A stretch of 13,409 nucleotides of DNA from Lachnospiraceae bacterium UBA4292 (GCA_002395865.1 DGVE01000203.1:1-13409), one strand, 5' to 3'; shown: positions 1 through 6,849, counted from the first letter of the stretch. Numbers and translations: made by a program. The notes: a model not told the origin generated them from the sequence alone.

Positions 1-140
1 AGAGAAGCTTCTATGTCGGTGAGAATGTGACCGAAGAGGAGATCAAGGCAAAGTTCGAGGACGGGGTATTAAGGCTCACGGTTCCTAAAAAGGAAAAGGC
101 AGAAGTGCCTGAGAAGAAACTGATACAGATCGAAGGATAA
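1..140 (+). CDS. Hsp20/alpha-crystallin small heat-shock protein, C-terminal end (5' partial)
   Basis: Only the last 45 codons are in the window, read from position 3 to the TAA at 138-140. The visible part contains FEDGVLRLTVPKKE, the end of the alpha-crystallin domain, where the G-V-L motif and following beta-strand are the family hallmark. It ends with a short charged tail containing the hydrophobic motif I-Q-I, which resembles the I-x-I motif used for oligomer assembly. Small heat-shock proteins are ATP-independent holdases that bind unfolding proteins in the cytoplasm. A terminator follows 10 nt after the stop, so the gene is not co-transcribed with what follows. The N-terminus, start and promoter lie outside the window. 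Confidence 0.88.
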   Translation, partial: RSFYVGENVTEEEIKAKFEDGVLRLTVPKKEKAEVPEKKLIQIEG

Positions 141-150
141 GCAATAGTTG

Positions 151-187
151 TACAGCCGCCTGTTTGACAGGTGGCTGTATTTTTTTT
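151..187 (+). terminator. Rho-independent terminator of the Hsp20 gene
   Basis: A 12-bp stem (151-162 with 168-179, one G.U pair) carries a 5-nt loop and is followed at once by a run of eight T. It sits 10 nt after the Hsp20 stop codon. Confidence 0.93.
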
Positions 188-211
188 GTAAAGGTGATCG
201 ACATTTTCACA

Positions 212-240
212 TTGCTTTTTTCGATTCTTAGTGTTATCAT
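212..240 (+). promoter_or_regulatory. Promoter, extended -10 type, for the alpha/beta hydrolase
   Basis: A weak -35 (TTGCTT, 212-217), a 17-bp spacer and -10 TATCAT (235-240) preceded by TG at 232-233. The TGnTATNAT extended -10 compensates for the poor -35. Transcription would start near 247, leaving an untranslated leader of about 150 nt before the ATG at 401. Confidence 0.6.
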
Positions 241-246
241 ACAGGA

Positions 247-400
247 GATGAAAAATGTTCAGGTAGACTCCGCCGTGCAGGCGGAGTTGAATAAGGCACT
301 AGGGTTAGCGTATGCTAACGCAGGAAGGCTGGAAACAGATGGTAGAACTGGTTGCCCCGGATAGAAAGCGTCCGACAGGGGCGTAAGGAGGAAAAGAGTA
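247..400 (+). other. Structured 5' leader with three hairpins ahead of the alpha/beta hydrolase
   Basis: Between the promoter and the hydrolase start are three separate inverted repeats: an 8-bp perfect stem (267-274 with 280-287, 5-nt loop), a 6-bp perfect stem (304-309 with 314-319, loop GTAT), and a GCCCC/GGGGC stem (354-358 with 378-382) that can extend by GGA/TCC. The last ends just before the ribosome site AAGGAGG at 385-391. Two short reading frames cross the region: 248-364 (38 aa, ATG abutting AGGAG) and 339-386 (15 aa, whose TAA touches the hydrolase ribosome site). I do not recognise a known riboswitch class. It may be a cis-regulatory RNA, a leader peptide, or the remains of a decayed gene. 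Confidence 0.4.
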
Positions 401-1150
401 ATGTATATCAACGAATATGGAGATCCGAATGATCCCAAACTGATTTTGCTGGCACCTATGATGGTGTCCGGAGCAGATCTTTATAATCTTATGAGCCCAT
501 ATCTGAAAGGTAAGTATTTTATTATAGCGCCTGATCAGGGCGGACACGGAAAAGCGGGAGCATATGTCAGTGCAGATGATGAATACGGACAGCTCAGGGA
601 ATACCTGTTAAAGAACGGCTATACTGACATTAAACTCGTTTACGGTGCATCACTGGGTGTGGCTGTTGGCTGGCGATTATTTATGGATGATGCTTTTAAC
701 TTGGAGCATGCGTGGTTTGATGGAGTTGCGCTTAGCAAAAAGCCTTCGCGTATGGCAGAGATCATTGTAAGCAAGATGTTCAAAAAGAAAAAGAAGAAGC
801 TTGAGAAGACGCACGTGGAAGCCTCGCAGAGTCTTGTGAACTGGTATGGATATGACTTCGCAAAGATGATGACGAGGAACTTTGAGAGGATCACGTTCGA
901 CGATATCGATGCGATCTGTTATGCCTGCTGTCATTACGACATGAAGGTGCTTACAGACAAACAGCAGCGAAAGCTCCATCTCGAATACGGAGAAAAAGAC
1001 TTTGATCTGAAGCTGTCGAAGAAGTCTTTGCCAAAGTATTTGCCGAACGTAAAGCCGGTAATAAGGAAAGGTTATCCGCACTGCGGATATATGGCAGAAC
1101 ATACAAAAGAATATGTGGAAGAGATGGAAAGCTTTATCACAAAAAGATGA
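401..1150 (+). CDS. Alpha/beta-hydrolase fold protein
   Basis: A 249-aa soluble protein with the alpha/beta-hydrolase layout. Strand LILLAP is near residue 15, and the segment IIAPDQGGHG (41-50) is the typical loop after strand 4. The nucleophile elbow G-A-S-L-G places the catalytic serine at residue 84. D200 or D202 (GEKDFD) and H227 (YPHCGY) fit the acid and histidine of the triad. A helical insertion with a lysine-rich stretch (about 125-135) fills the cap region. The start is fixed by AAGGAGG at 385-391, 9 nt upstream. The substrate cannot be told; esterase, lipase or thioesterase are all possible. It follows the structured leader and lies 57 nt upstream of the broken glycosyltransferase, in the same direction. 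Confidence 0.82.
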   Translation: MYINEYGDPNDPKLILLAPMMVSGADLYNLMSPYLKGKYFIIAPDQGGHGKAGAYVSADDEYGQLREYLLKNGYTDIKLVYGASLGVAVGWRLFMDDAFNLEHAWFDGVALSKKPSRMAEIIVSKMFKKKKKKLEKTHVEASQSLVNWYGYDFAKMMTRNFERITFDDIDAICYACCHYDMKVLTDKQQRKLHLEYGEKDFDLKLSKKSLPKYLPNVKPVIRKGYPHCGYMAEHTKEYVEEMESFITKR

Positions 1151-1207
1151 GTTGTATCCGTGATGAAATAAACCGGAACGGAGTGATAGAGAAGAGGTTT
1201 GTATAAC

Positions 1208-2445
1208 GTGATTATCACAGCAGTTGCGGTCGGAACCAGAGGCGATGTAAATCCACTGGCTGAGCTCGGCGAGGAAATGATAAGAAGAGGGCATGAGTTC
1301 AGGATACTGACATCCGAAGCCTTCCGCCCGCTCATAGAGAACAAAGGTGTTACATTTATATAACTTGATACCGATGCGGATCATGTCATGAAGTATCTGG
1401 TCACAGACTATAAGACGAGTCTTGATTTTGCAAAGGGTATGTTCAGGCTCAAAAAAGAGAACCCCGGATTTATGGAGCAGACCCTTAACGCAATAAAGGG
1501 GTCTGATCTTGTTATGTACGGAACCTGCGCGGCTTTTGCAAGACATGCGGCTGAGTATCTTAATATACCATGTGCGAGACTGTTCTACAGCCCTATGGAT
1601 CCGACAAGACAGTATTCCCTTTACTGCGATAAGTATGATTCTGATAAGGTGCTTAAGAGTTATAACGGATTGCCACAGGGAATGAGCCTTATGACGATGA
1701 TAGCCCTTAACGGATGGAGGCGTTCGGTCGGCTCCCCAGGTGGAAGATCGGCAGCCGCTACACGGAGATGTATGGCAGAAAAGTTCTTACCTTTTATCCG
1801 ACCAGTCCGGTTCTGATGCCGCCGGATCCCTCATGGGGCGATCATATACACGTGACGGGATACTGGTATCATCCCGAAGAAGCGGCACAAAATTATATGG
1901 AACCAAAGGAACTGGCAGATTTCCTTGCATCGGGAGAAAAGCCTATATTTGTGGCTTTTGGAAAGGCGGAGTCGCCGGAACTTGCCAAATTGCAGGTGCT
2001 TACTCTTGAAGCATTGAAAAGAATAGGAATCAGAGCCATAGTTCAGGCATTTCAGATTCCGGAAAAAGAGAGAATCAACACGGACAAGCTGTTCTTCATA
2101 GATGCCGTACCATATCCTTATATCTTTGAAAAGGTTCGGGCAGTGGTGCATCATGGCGGGAATACTACAAATGGAATGGGCCTCCGAGCGGGTCTGCCCA
2201 CGCTTGTCATCGCTCTTGCGCTTGATCAGTATTTTTACGGCAGGATGGATCACCGCATTGGATGCGGGCCGGAGCCTTTGTACATACGTAAGAAGCTGTG
2301 CAGTACCGAGGAGATAGCTGATGCGTTGAAGGAACTGGTGAGCGGCCGGTATGATGCAAGGGCACGGGAAGTATCACAGAAGATCAGAGAAGAAAACGGC
2401 GTTGTTACAGCTGCGGATGTTATAGAAAACTATGTTCGCGGATAA
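1208..2445 (+). pseudogene. GT1-type glycosyltransferase (UDP-glycosyltransferase-like), broken by a stop codon and a frameshift
   Basis: The reading frame begins with GTG at 1208, 10 nt after AGAGG. It opens with the N-terminal nucleotide-sugar-transferase motif GTRGDVNPLAELG followed by RRGHEF, as in MGT or sterol-glucosyltransferase-like GT28/GT1 enzymes. An in-frame TAA at 1361-1363 interrupts it after codon 51. The same frame resumes with clear coding sequence up to about 1711, then coding passes to the frame that runs to the TAA at 2443-2445. The change falls between 1711 and about 1735 and equals a 1-nt loss or 2-nt gain. The C-terminal half carries the sugar-nucleotide-binding signature HHGG (2149-2160) followed by GLRAGLP. 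Total length, about 412 codons, fits an intact family member. Two independent lesions suggest a real pseudogene, though two sequencing errors are possible. Confidence 0.85.
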
Positions 2446-2493
2446 CGAATTATTCATCATACAGCGGGATAATCGGGGGGAGGTGTTACTGAG

Positions 2494-2517
2494 CTGTCAT
2501 GAGAGCCTTCATGACAG
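2494..2517 (+). repeat. Inverted repeat (9-bp stem) in the gap after the glycosyltransferase pseudogene
   Basis: CTGTCATGA (2494-2502) pairs perfectly with TCATGACAG (2509-2517) around a 6-nt loop. No T-run follows, so it is not a standard terminator. It lies 12 nt after a purine-rich Shine-Dalgarno-like GGGGGGAGG (2474-2482) that has no convincing gene behind it. An operator or an RNA element are both possible. Confidence 0.4.
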
Positions 2518-2573
2518 GTTCTATGAGGTCATACCGATGAATGAAGTGATATGAGGAAAGAAAACACTGCGGC

Positions 2574-2672
2574 ATGAAATTGGTTGCCCCAAAGCAGGTC
2601 GGGCATGGAGTGACATTATATACAATGGAGTACAAAGGGAAATACTATAACATGTGGGAGATGGTGAGATGA
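2574..2672 (+). CDS. Possible 32-aa small protein, coupled to the following membrane protein
   Basis: An ATG at 2574 opens 32 codons (starting MKLVAPKQVG and ending MWEMVR) with a TGA at 2670-2672 that overlaps the ATG of the next gene in an ATGA arrangement. Such an overlap is typical of translational coupling. The only ribosome-site candidate is AGGAAAG at 2553-2559, 14 nt away, which is weak. The peptide matches no family I know. It could instead be the tail of a decayed gene, since another short in-frame stretch (2483-2554, ending MNEVI) lies upstream. Confidence 0.25.
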   Translation: MKLVAPKQVGHGVTLYTMEYKGKYYNMWEMVR

Positions 2673-3277
2673 AGACAGTGCTTATCGTAGCCGGTATTGG
2701 GCATCTGATCTGTGGGATAACAGATTGCATGCTGGCATATACAAAGGATGGACGATTTGATTTTTCGGATATAAAAGATAATGGAAGGATGCAGAAGATC
2801 TTTTCGTCAATGCCGTTAAAGCAGGTAGTGCTGGCAATGCTTGTCGGAGTATTAGCGCTGTTTATGGCAAGCTTCGGATATATAGAGATAAGCAGATGGG
2901 TCTCAGAAAAAGCGCCTGTGACAGGTCGTATCATGCTCATTGCTTCAATGTTCTTTATTGTTTTGATCTCTGCTCATCATGTTTTGTGCGGAGCAGTGGA
3001 GTGGTTCTATGTAAAGCTTGGAAGAACGGAAGAGGCACTTAAGGCGGTCACGGATTTCTTTAAGAGCACGATCATAGCAGCGATAGCCTATGTGGGTCTG
3101 CTGGTATTTGCAGTACTTCTTTTTGTCCTGGTGGCAGCGGGAGAAACCGATCTTCCGAGATGGGCATGTTTTATCAATACATTCCCTGCTTTTATGGTAT
3201 TGGCGCCGACTAAGGTTCCCGCTAAGGGTAATATTGCCAATGCGTTTATGTTTCTTGGATTGACTTTTTTGATGTAG
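2669..3277 (+). CDS. Multi-pass membrane protein of unknown function
   Basis: A 202-aa hydrophobic protein with about five to six membrane segments (roughly residues 5-24, 50-73, 87-108, 134-157, 166-180 and 187-202). A short polar loop, KDGRFDFSDIKDNGRM (26-41), lies between the first two. A GAVEWFYVKLGR stretch follows segment three and may face the cytoplasm. No catalytic motif is visible. It resembles small uncharacterised membrane proteins from Lachnospiraceae, possibly the family filed as DUF6796, but this is memory only. The ATG at 2669 is preferred over an in-frame GTG at 2654: GGGAG lies 8 nt upstream and the ATGA overlap marks the same codon. The next gene starts 84 nt downstream with its own strong ribosome site. 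Confidence 0.7.
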   Translation: MKTVLIVAGIGHLICGITDCMLAYTKDGRFDFSDIKDNGRMQKIFSSMPLKQVVLAMLVGVLALFMASFGYIEISRWVSEKAPVTGRIMLIASMFFIVLISAHHVLCGAVEWFYVKLGRTEEALKAVTDFFKSTIIAAIAYVGLLVFAVLLFVLVAAGETDLPRWACFINTFPAFMVLAPTKVPAKGNIANAFMFLGLTFLM

Positions 3278-3361
3278 TGGCGGCACCGACAGATTATTGA
3301 ATTCGGGATGCCGGGATCAGTGATATTAGATTATGTCATCATAAACAGGAGGTCTTATTTT

Positions 3362-4555
3362 ATGGAAAAGTATGATGTGCATCAGCCCATTATCCTTAAG
3401 AAGGGTGTGTATCAGTTAAATGACGAGGCAAATTTTAACTACCAGCTGAACCGCGTGATCAACTGGGACGGCGGTGAACTGTCAGATGTGCAGAAGGTGG
3501 CCGGTAAGATCCATGACAGCGCGGACTGGAAACGAGAACTTATCGGACTCGGTGATATGGCTATGAAGGAAGGCAGAACCGGTAATGCCATTGCTTACTA
3601 TCGCATGAGCGAGTTCTTTATGTATGACGGAGATCCGGATAAGAGAAAATACTATGAGAAGGCAACGAAGCTTTTTTATGAGTATTATGCGGATTCCTTT
3701 GAGGGGGATCATCCGAGAAGCGAGAGATATGACGTGCATTTTGAGAATGTAAAGCTGCCTGTGATGCATGTGGTGCCGGAGGGGAAAAGCAAGGGAACTA
3801 TCCTGCTTCATGGTGGAAATGACAGCTATTTTGAGGAATTTCTTTTTACTGTTCTGTACATGCAGGAGAAAGGGTTTGAGGTATATATGTTTGAAGGCCC
3901 CGGACAGGGCGGTGTGATGCGCGTTCAGGGGATGCATTTTACTCACAAATGGGAGAAGCCTGTAAAAGCTGTTCTTGACTATTTCAAGCTGAAGGATGTG
4001 ACGATCATAGGCATATCCCTTGGCGGATACCTTGCCCCCAGAGCTGCGGCATTTGACAAGAGAATCACGAAGGTGGTCGCGTGGTCGGTATTTCCGTGCT
4101 TTCAGGACATTCTCGTAAGTATGCAGCCGGCAAATATACAAAAGGCTTTTCATGTATTGATGAAGCTGCATGCACGTCCGCTTATGAACCTTGTCTTCGG
4201 TAAGAAAGCAAAGAAGTCACCGGTAATTGACTGGGGTATTAAGCATGGGTGTTATGCATATGAAGCGAAGGATGCGTATTCCTACGCTAAAAAACTGAAA
4301 CTGTATGATCTTGAACCCATAGCAGACAAGATCACTCAGGATATGCTGATTCTCGGAGCAAACAGAGATCATTTCATTGATTACACGCTAATAGGGCGGG
4401 AGATAAATATGCTCAAAAACGTCAGGTCACTTACCTTCCGTCTGTTTACCGATAAGGAAGACGCTCAGAATCATTGTAATGTGGGTAATGGAAAGCTGAC
4501 GATAGATGTGATCTGCGACTGGATAGAGCAGACGGATAAGAATAATTCAGGATAA
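3362..4555 (+). CDS. Alpha/beta hydrolase with N-terminal helical region (FrsA / acyl-peptidase-like)
   Basis: A 397-aa protein. Residues 1-125 form a helical lid or leader, and residues 130-395 the hydrolase. Visible marks are the oxyanion-hole segment LLHGGND (148-154), the loop FEGPGQGG (177-184), the nucleophile elbow G-I-S-L-G-G with the serine at 219, a probable acid at D336 (GANRDHF) and a histidine at H371 (QNHCN). The layout fits the FrsA-like or 2,6-dihydroxypseudooxynicotine-hydrolase-like group, which cleaves C-C or ester bonds, but the substrate is not readable. The start at 3362 is set by AGGAGG at 3347-3352, 9 nt away; an upstream in-frame ATG at 3308 lacks a ribosome site. A terminator begins directly at the stop codon. 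It is the second hydrolase in this cluster and is not closely similar to the first. Confidence 0.87.
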   Translation: MEKYDVHQPIILKKGVYQLNDEANFNYQLNRVINWDGGELSDVQKVAGKIHDSADWKRELIGLGDMAMKEGRTGNAIAYYRMSEFFMYDGDPDKRKYYEKATKLFYEYYADSFEGDHPRSERYDVHFENVKLPVMHVVPEGKSKGTILLHGGNDSYFEEFLFTVLYMQEKGFEVYMFEGPGQGGVMRVQGMHFTHKWEKPVKAVLDYFKLKDVTIIGISLGGYLAPRAAAFDKRITKVVAWSVFPCFQDILVSMQPANIQKAFHVLMKLHARPLMNLVFGKKAKKSPVIDWGIKHGCYAYEAKDAYSYAKKLKLYDLEPIADKITQDMLILGANRDHFIDYTLIGREINMLKNVRSLTFRLFTDKEDAQNHCNVGNGKLTIDVICDWIEQTDKNNSG

Positions 4556-4596
4556 ACGAGCCGGATGATGGAATGATCTGTCATTCGGCTCGTTTT
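4556..4596 (+). terminator. Rho-independent terminator after the second hydrolase
   Basis: A 13-bp stem (4556-4568 with 4581-4593, one G.U pair) with a 12-nt loop is followed by TTTT. It starts right after the TAA and ends the 401-4555 gene run. Confidence 0.85.
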
Positions 4597-4612
4597 GCCA
4601 TAAAAGATCACT

Positions 4613-4640
4613 TTGATTTCGCAAGAAAATGTGTTAGAAT
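4613..4640 (+). promoter_or_regulatory. Promoter of the membrane protein / Nudix pair
   Basis: -35 TTGATT (4613-4618), a 16-bp spacer and -10 TAGAAT (4635-4640) with TG at 4632-4633, an extended -10. It follows the terminator at 4596 and precedes the ATG at 4683. Confidence 0.65.
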
Positions 4641-4682
4641 AAGAGTGTATTTAAACTTGATCTATATAAGGAGCGATGACGA

Positions 4683-5468
4683 ATGTATCCGATCATTCAT
4701 GACCTTTTGGCAGACAGGAAAGGCGGCGAGATATTTGTCCTTTTTGGCGGATGGCATTTCTTTTATATGCTCGCGGCGGTGACGATAGTAGTATGCGTTC
4801 TTCTTCGGACTCAAAGAGGGGATGACTCTTTTGCGCACGAGGTCGTTATGAAAAAAGAAGGCGCTTTTTTGTGCGATCTCGGCTTTTATTTGTACATAGC
4901 GGATTTTTTCCTGATGCCGTTTGCGTATGAAGAGATCGACATCGAAAAGCTTCCGTTTCATGTGTGCACAGCCATGTGTGTGATGTGCTTCATAAGCAGA
5001 CGATCAGAGAATCGCAGGCCATACCATGGCAGTTTTGCGCTGCTTGGCTTTGTATCGAATCTCGTGTATCTGATCTATCCCGCCGGCGTGATGTGGCACG
5101 CGGTACATCCTCTGAGCTACCGCGTGATCCAGACGCTTGCGTTCCATGCGATAATGACCGCAGGTTGCACGATCACGATACTTTCAGAAGAATTCCGCCC
5201 GGGTTTTGCAAATTTTAGAAAACATGCGGAAATAGTTTTTTACATGACCCTTTGGGCCGTCATCGGTAATCTTTTGTACTACGGTTCCGCCGGGAAATAT
5301 GATAATGACTTCAATTGGTTCTTTGTTACCGCCGATCCTTTCGGACTGATCGATAGATCGTGGGGTGTATTGATCATGCCATTTGTGACCATGGGGGCAT
5401 TTGTTCTGGCGGAGGCCGCGGTGTGTCTGGTGTTTATGTTTGTTAGGAGACGAAATGAAAACAGTTAG
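4683..5468 (+). CDS. YwaF-like integral membrane protein (TIGR02206 family)
   Basis: A 261-aa protein with about seven membrane segments. Family marks are an N-terminal helix containing FGGWHFFYM, the motif LPFHVC (90-95) with a histidine inside the membrane, a second membrane histidine in LAFHAIMTAG, and the late segment GNLLYY followed about ten residues on by NWFF (211-214). The family, which includes Bacillus subtilis YwaF and is distantly related to animal TMEM164, has no settled bacterial function; TMEM164 is reported as an acyltransferase. The start has AAGGAG at 4668-4673, 9 nt upstream. Its last 14 nt overlap the start of the Nudix gene, so the two are probably translated as a coupled pair from the promoter at 4613. 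Confidence 0.85.
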   Translation: MYPIIHDLLADRKGGEIFVLFGGWHFFYMLAAVTIVVCVLLRTQRGDDSFAHEVVMKKEGAFLCDLGFYLYIADFFLMPFAYEEIDIEKLPFHVCTAMCVMCFISRRSENRRPYHGSFALLGFVSNLVYLIYPAGVMWHAVHPLSYRVIQTLAFHAIMTAGCTITILSEEFRPGFANFRKHAEIVFYMTLWAVIGNLLYYGSAGKYDNDFNWFFVTADPFGLIDRSWGVLIMPFVTMGAFVLAEAAVCLVFMFVRRRNENS

Positions 5469-5874
5469 AGTTGCAGCTGCGATCATCCGGGCTGAAAATG
5501 AAAAGGGAGAGCAGATCATTTTCGCCACGCAGCGCGGATATGGCAAATATAAGGACGGCTGGGAGTTCCCCGGGGGAAAGATAGAGGCCGGGGAGACTCC
5601 TGAACAGGCGCTTAGGAGAGAGATAAAGGAAGAACTGGATACGGAGATATCGGTTGGGGAACTGCTGGAGACCATCGAATACGATTATCCGGATTTTCAC
5701 CTTTCTATGGACTGTTACTGGTGCAGGGTGCAAAAAGGGCAACTGACACTTAAGGAACACGAAGCCGCCGGATGGCTGGATAAGGATACGATAAACAGTG
5801 TCGACTGGCTGCCTGCGGATATAAAACTTATAGGCAAGATCAAGGAAGAGTTGTGGAGTACGGGCAATACTTGA
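5455..5874 (+). CDS. Nudix hydrolase, MutT-like (8-oxo-dGTP diphosphatase type)
   Basis: A 139-aa single-domain protein with an almost complete Nudix box: G41, E47, then R55-E56-I57 and E59-E60, matching GX5EX7REUXEE. The usual glycine after EE-x is D62, a common variation. The box is preceded by WEFPGGK, and the late segment WLPADIKLI is typical of MutT-type enzymes that cleave nucleoside triphosphates such as 8-oxo-dGTP to the monophosphate. The ATG at 5455 is chosen because AGGAG lies at 5445-5449 and the family starts at this point; the longer frame from 5401 only reads back into the upstream gene. It overlaps the membrane protein by 14 nt and is followed by a terminator at 5933. Confidence 0.92.
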   Translation: MKTVRVAAAIIRAENEKGEQIIFATQRGYGKYKDGWEFPGGKIEAGETPEQALRREIKEELDTEISVGELLETIEYDYPDFHLSMDCYWCRVQKGQLTLKEHEAAGWLDKDTINSVDWLPADIKLIGKIKEELWSTGNT

Positions 5875-5932
5875 TCGGAATATAAAACAGCCGGAATAGA
5901 TATCAGTAATAATGAACAGCACCAAGACTCGG

Positions 5933-5962
5933 CCGCTTGTGGTTTTCCACAGGCGGTCTTTT
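5933..5962 (+). terminator. Rho-independent terminator after the Nudix gene
   Basis: A 10-bp stem (5933-5942 with 5947-5956, one U.G pair), a TTTT loop, and a TCTTTT tail. It lies 58 nt after the Nudix stop codon. Confidence 0.85.
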
Positions 5963-5986
5963 ACTATGTGCAGATCTGCACATAGT
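5963..5986. repeat. 24-bp perfect palindrome
   Basis: ACTATGTGCAGA is followed immediately by its exact reverse complement (centre AGATCT). There is no spacer, so it is better suited to a dimeric protein site than to an RNA hairpin. It sits directly after the Nudix terminator and 124 nt before the next gene. Confidence 0.8.
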
Positions 5987-5991
5987 TCACG

Positions 5992-6030
5992 ATGACCCGT
6001 ACCCCCCTGCCCCCAAACGAGTCATTTTTA
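5992..6030 (+). repeat. C-rich hairpin element, possible second terminator
   Basis: ATGACCCGT (5992-6000) pairs with ACGAGTCAT (6017-6025) with one C/A mismatch, enclosing a loop of nearly pure C, and is followed by TTTTT. It could stop transcription on the + strand. It also resembles C-rich intergenic repeats I associate with Clostridia, which is memory rather than evidence from this window. Confidence 0.45.
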
Positions 6031-6109
6031 TTGGACATCTCAAGCACTACTATAAAACCGCGAGAATTGATATTGGGTTTTATTACGAGTTTATCATCCT
6101 GAGGTGAAA

Positions 6110-6724
6110 ATGATTGACGTAAATATTGCAGAGCAGACGCTGGAAATGAAAGCACGTTACGACGAATACGCGGATCTTCTGGTGAGGAGGGATCAGCTGT
6201 TTGCGAAGGCGGAGTCCTACAGGGCAGCGTATACGGCACAGTTCGGGGAGCAGATAAACTCGAATTTTGAGATAAGGATCGAGTGCATCAGGCTGAAGAA
6301 GGCGATAAGCTATTGCCAGAGAAGGATAAACAGAGGCATTGCGATAGACATCGCAAATATGCATGCGGAGATTGACAGGGAGATGCAGGGATACAAGGCG
6401 CAGCAGAAGGGGATGATGAAGAAGACGGATGAGGCGAAGAAGTCGGAGACGGCAGGCTTTCTCGAGGCCGGCTATGCGCCTGACAAGGAGGACCTTGAGG
6501 AGAAAATTGAGCGCGTGGAGAGACAGATAAACGACATAGTCACCACCGCGCCTTACACATACGGTGAGATACTGGAGAGCCGGGAGAAGCGCAAGGCGCA
6601 CCTCAGCCAGCTCGAGGAGGAGCACGCGGGATTTGTGCAGTATCTCGAGACCCTTACGGCCACGTTAACCGGTCTTCTGAAAAACGGAGGTACACAGTTC
6701 ATATGGGAAATGAAATTGAAATGA
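6110..6724 (+). CDS. Coiled-coil protein of unknown function
   Basis: A 204-aa, strongly charged and almost wholly helical protein. The N-terminal half (residues 1-75) has regular heptad-like spacing and includes the segments RYDEYADLLVRRDQLF and IRIECIRLKKAISYCQRRINRG. A long basic and acidic middle (84-140) and a second coiled coil (118-192) follow. There are no cysteine pairs, signal peptide or membrane segment, so it is probably cytoplasmic. The ATG at 6110 is preferred with GAGG at 6101-6104; a GTG at 6104 in the same frame lies on the ribosome site itself. It overlaps the next small gene by 22 nt. Codons are richer in G and C at third positions than in the genes upstream. No function can be assigned. 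Confidence 0.72.
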   Translation: MIDVNIAEQTLEMKARYDEYADLLVRRDQLFAKAESYRAAYTAQFGEQINSNFEIRIECIRLKKAISYCQRRINRGIAIDIANMHAEIDREMQGYKAQQKGMMKKTDEAKKSETAGFLEAGYAPDKEDLEEKIERVERQINDIVTTAPYTYGEILESREKRKAHLSQLEEEHAGFVQYLETLTATLTGLLKNGGTQFIWEMKLK

Positions 6725-6801
6725 AGGAGAAGTATGGCGTGGAAGACGACTGTGCGATCAAGGCCGAAAAAAGGCTTAAAGAACTTAAAATAAATGTGTA
6801 A
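6703..6801 (+). CDS. 32-aa small charged protein overlapping the coiled-coil gene
   Basis: The frame starts with ATG at 6703 (MGNEIEMKEKYG, ending KELKINV) and ends with TAA at 6799-6801. GGAGG at 6686-6690 lies 12 nt before the start, inside the upstream gene, and the two genes overlap by 22 nt. This suggests translational coupling. The peptide is charged and helical with no recognisable domain. It could be a partner of the coiled-coil protein or the remnant of a longer frame. Confidence 0.5.
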   Translation: MGNEIEMKEKYGVEDDCAIKAEKRLKELKINV

Positions 6802-6824
6802 TAAATCTCCCTTAATCTGAAATA

Positions 6825-6849
6825 ATATGATATAATAGGCGTATCATAT
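6825..6849. promoter_or_regulatory. Promoter -10 box with overlapping inverted-repeat operator for the WYL regulator
   Basis: ATATGATA (6825-6832) and TATCATAT (6842-6849) form a perfect 8-bp inverted repeat with a 9-bp spacer. A consensus -10 TATAAT (6831-6836), preceded by TG at 6828-6829, begins in the left arm and runs into the spacer. No good -35 is present, as expected for an extended -10 promoter. The placement fits a self-binding site for the regulator that starts at 6870. Confidence 0.55.

Noticed and set aside
677..1546. A 289-codon open frame on the - strand opposite the first hydrolase and the glycosyltransferase
   Set aside because: It mirrors genuine coding sequence with recognisable motifs on the + strand, has no ribosome site, and its protein is rich in Cys, His and Leu runs typical of antisense frames.
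3482..4171. A 229-codon - strand frame opposite the second hydrolase
   Set aside because: The + strand here carries the oxyanion and nucleophile motifs of a clear hydrolase; the antisense frame has no family features.
6067..6097. TTGATA ... TATCAT as promoter of the coiled-coil gene
   Set aside because: The 19-bp spacer is too long and there is no TG extension; TTGGAC/TATAAA at 6031-6056 has a spacer that is too short, so no promoter was called with confidence.
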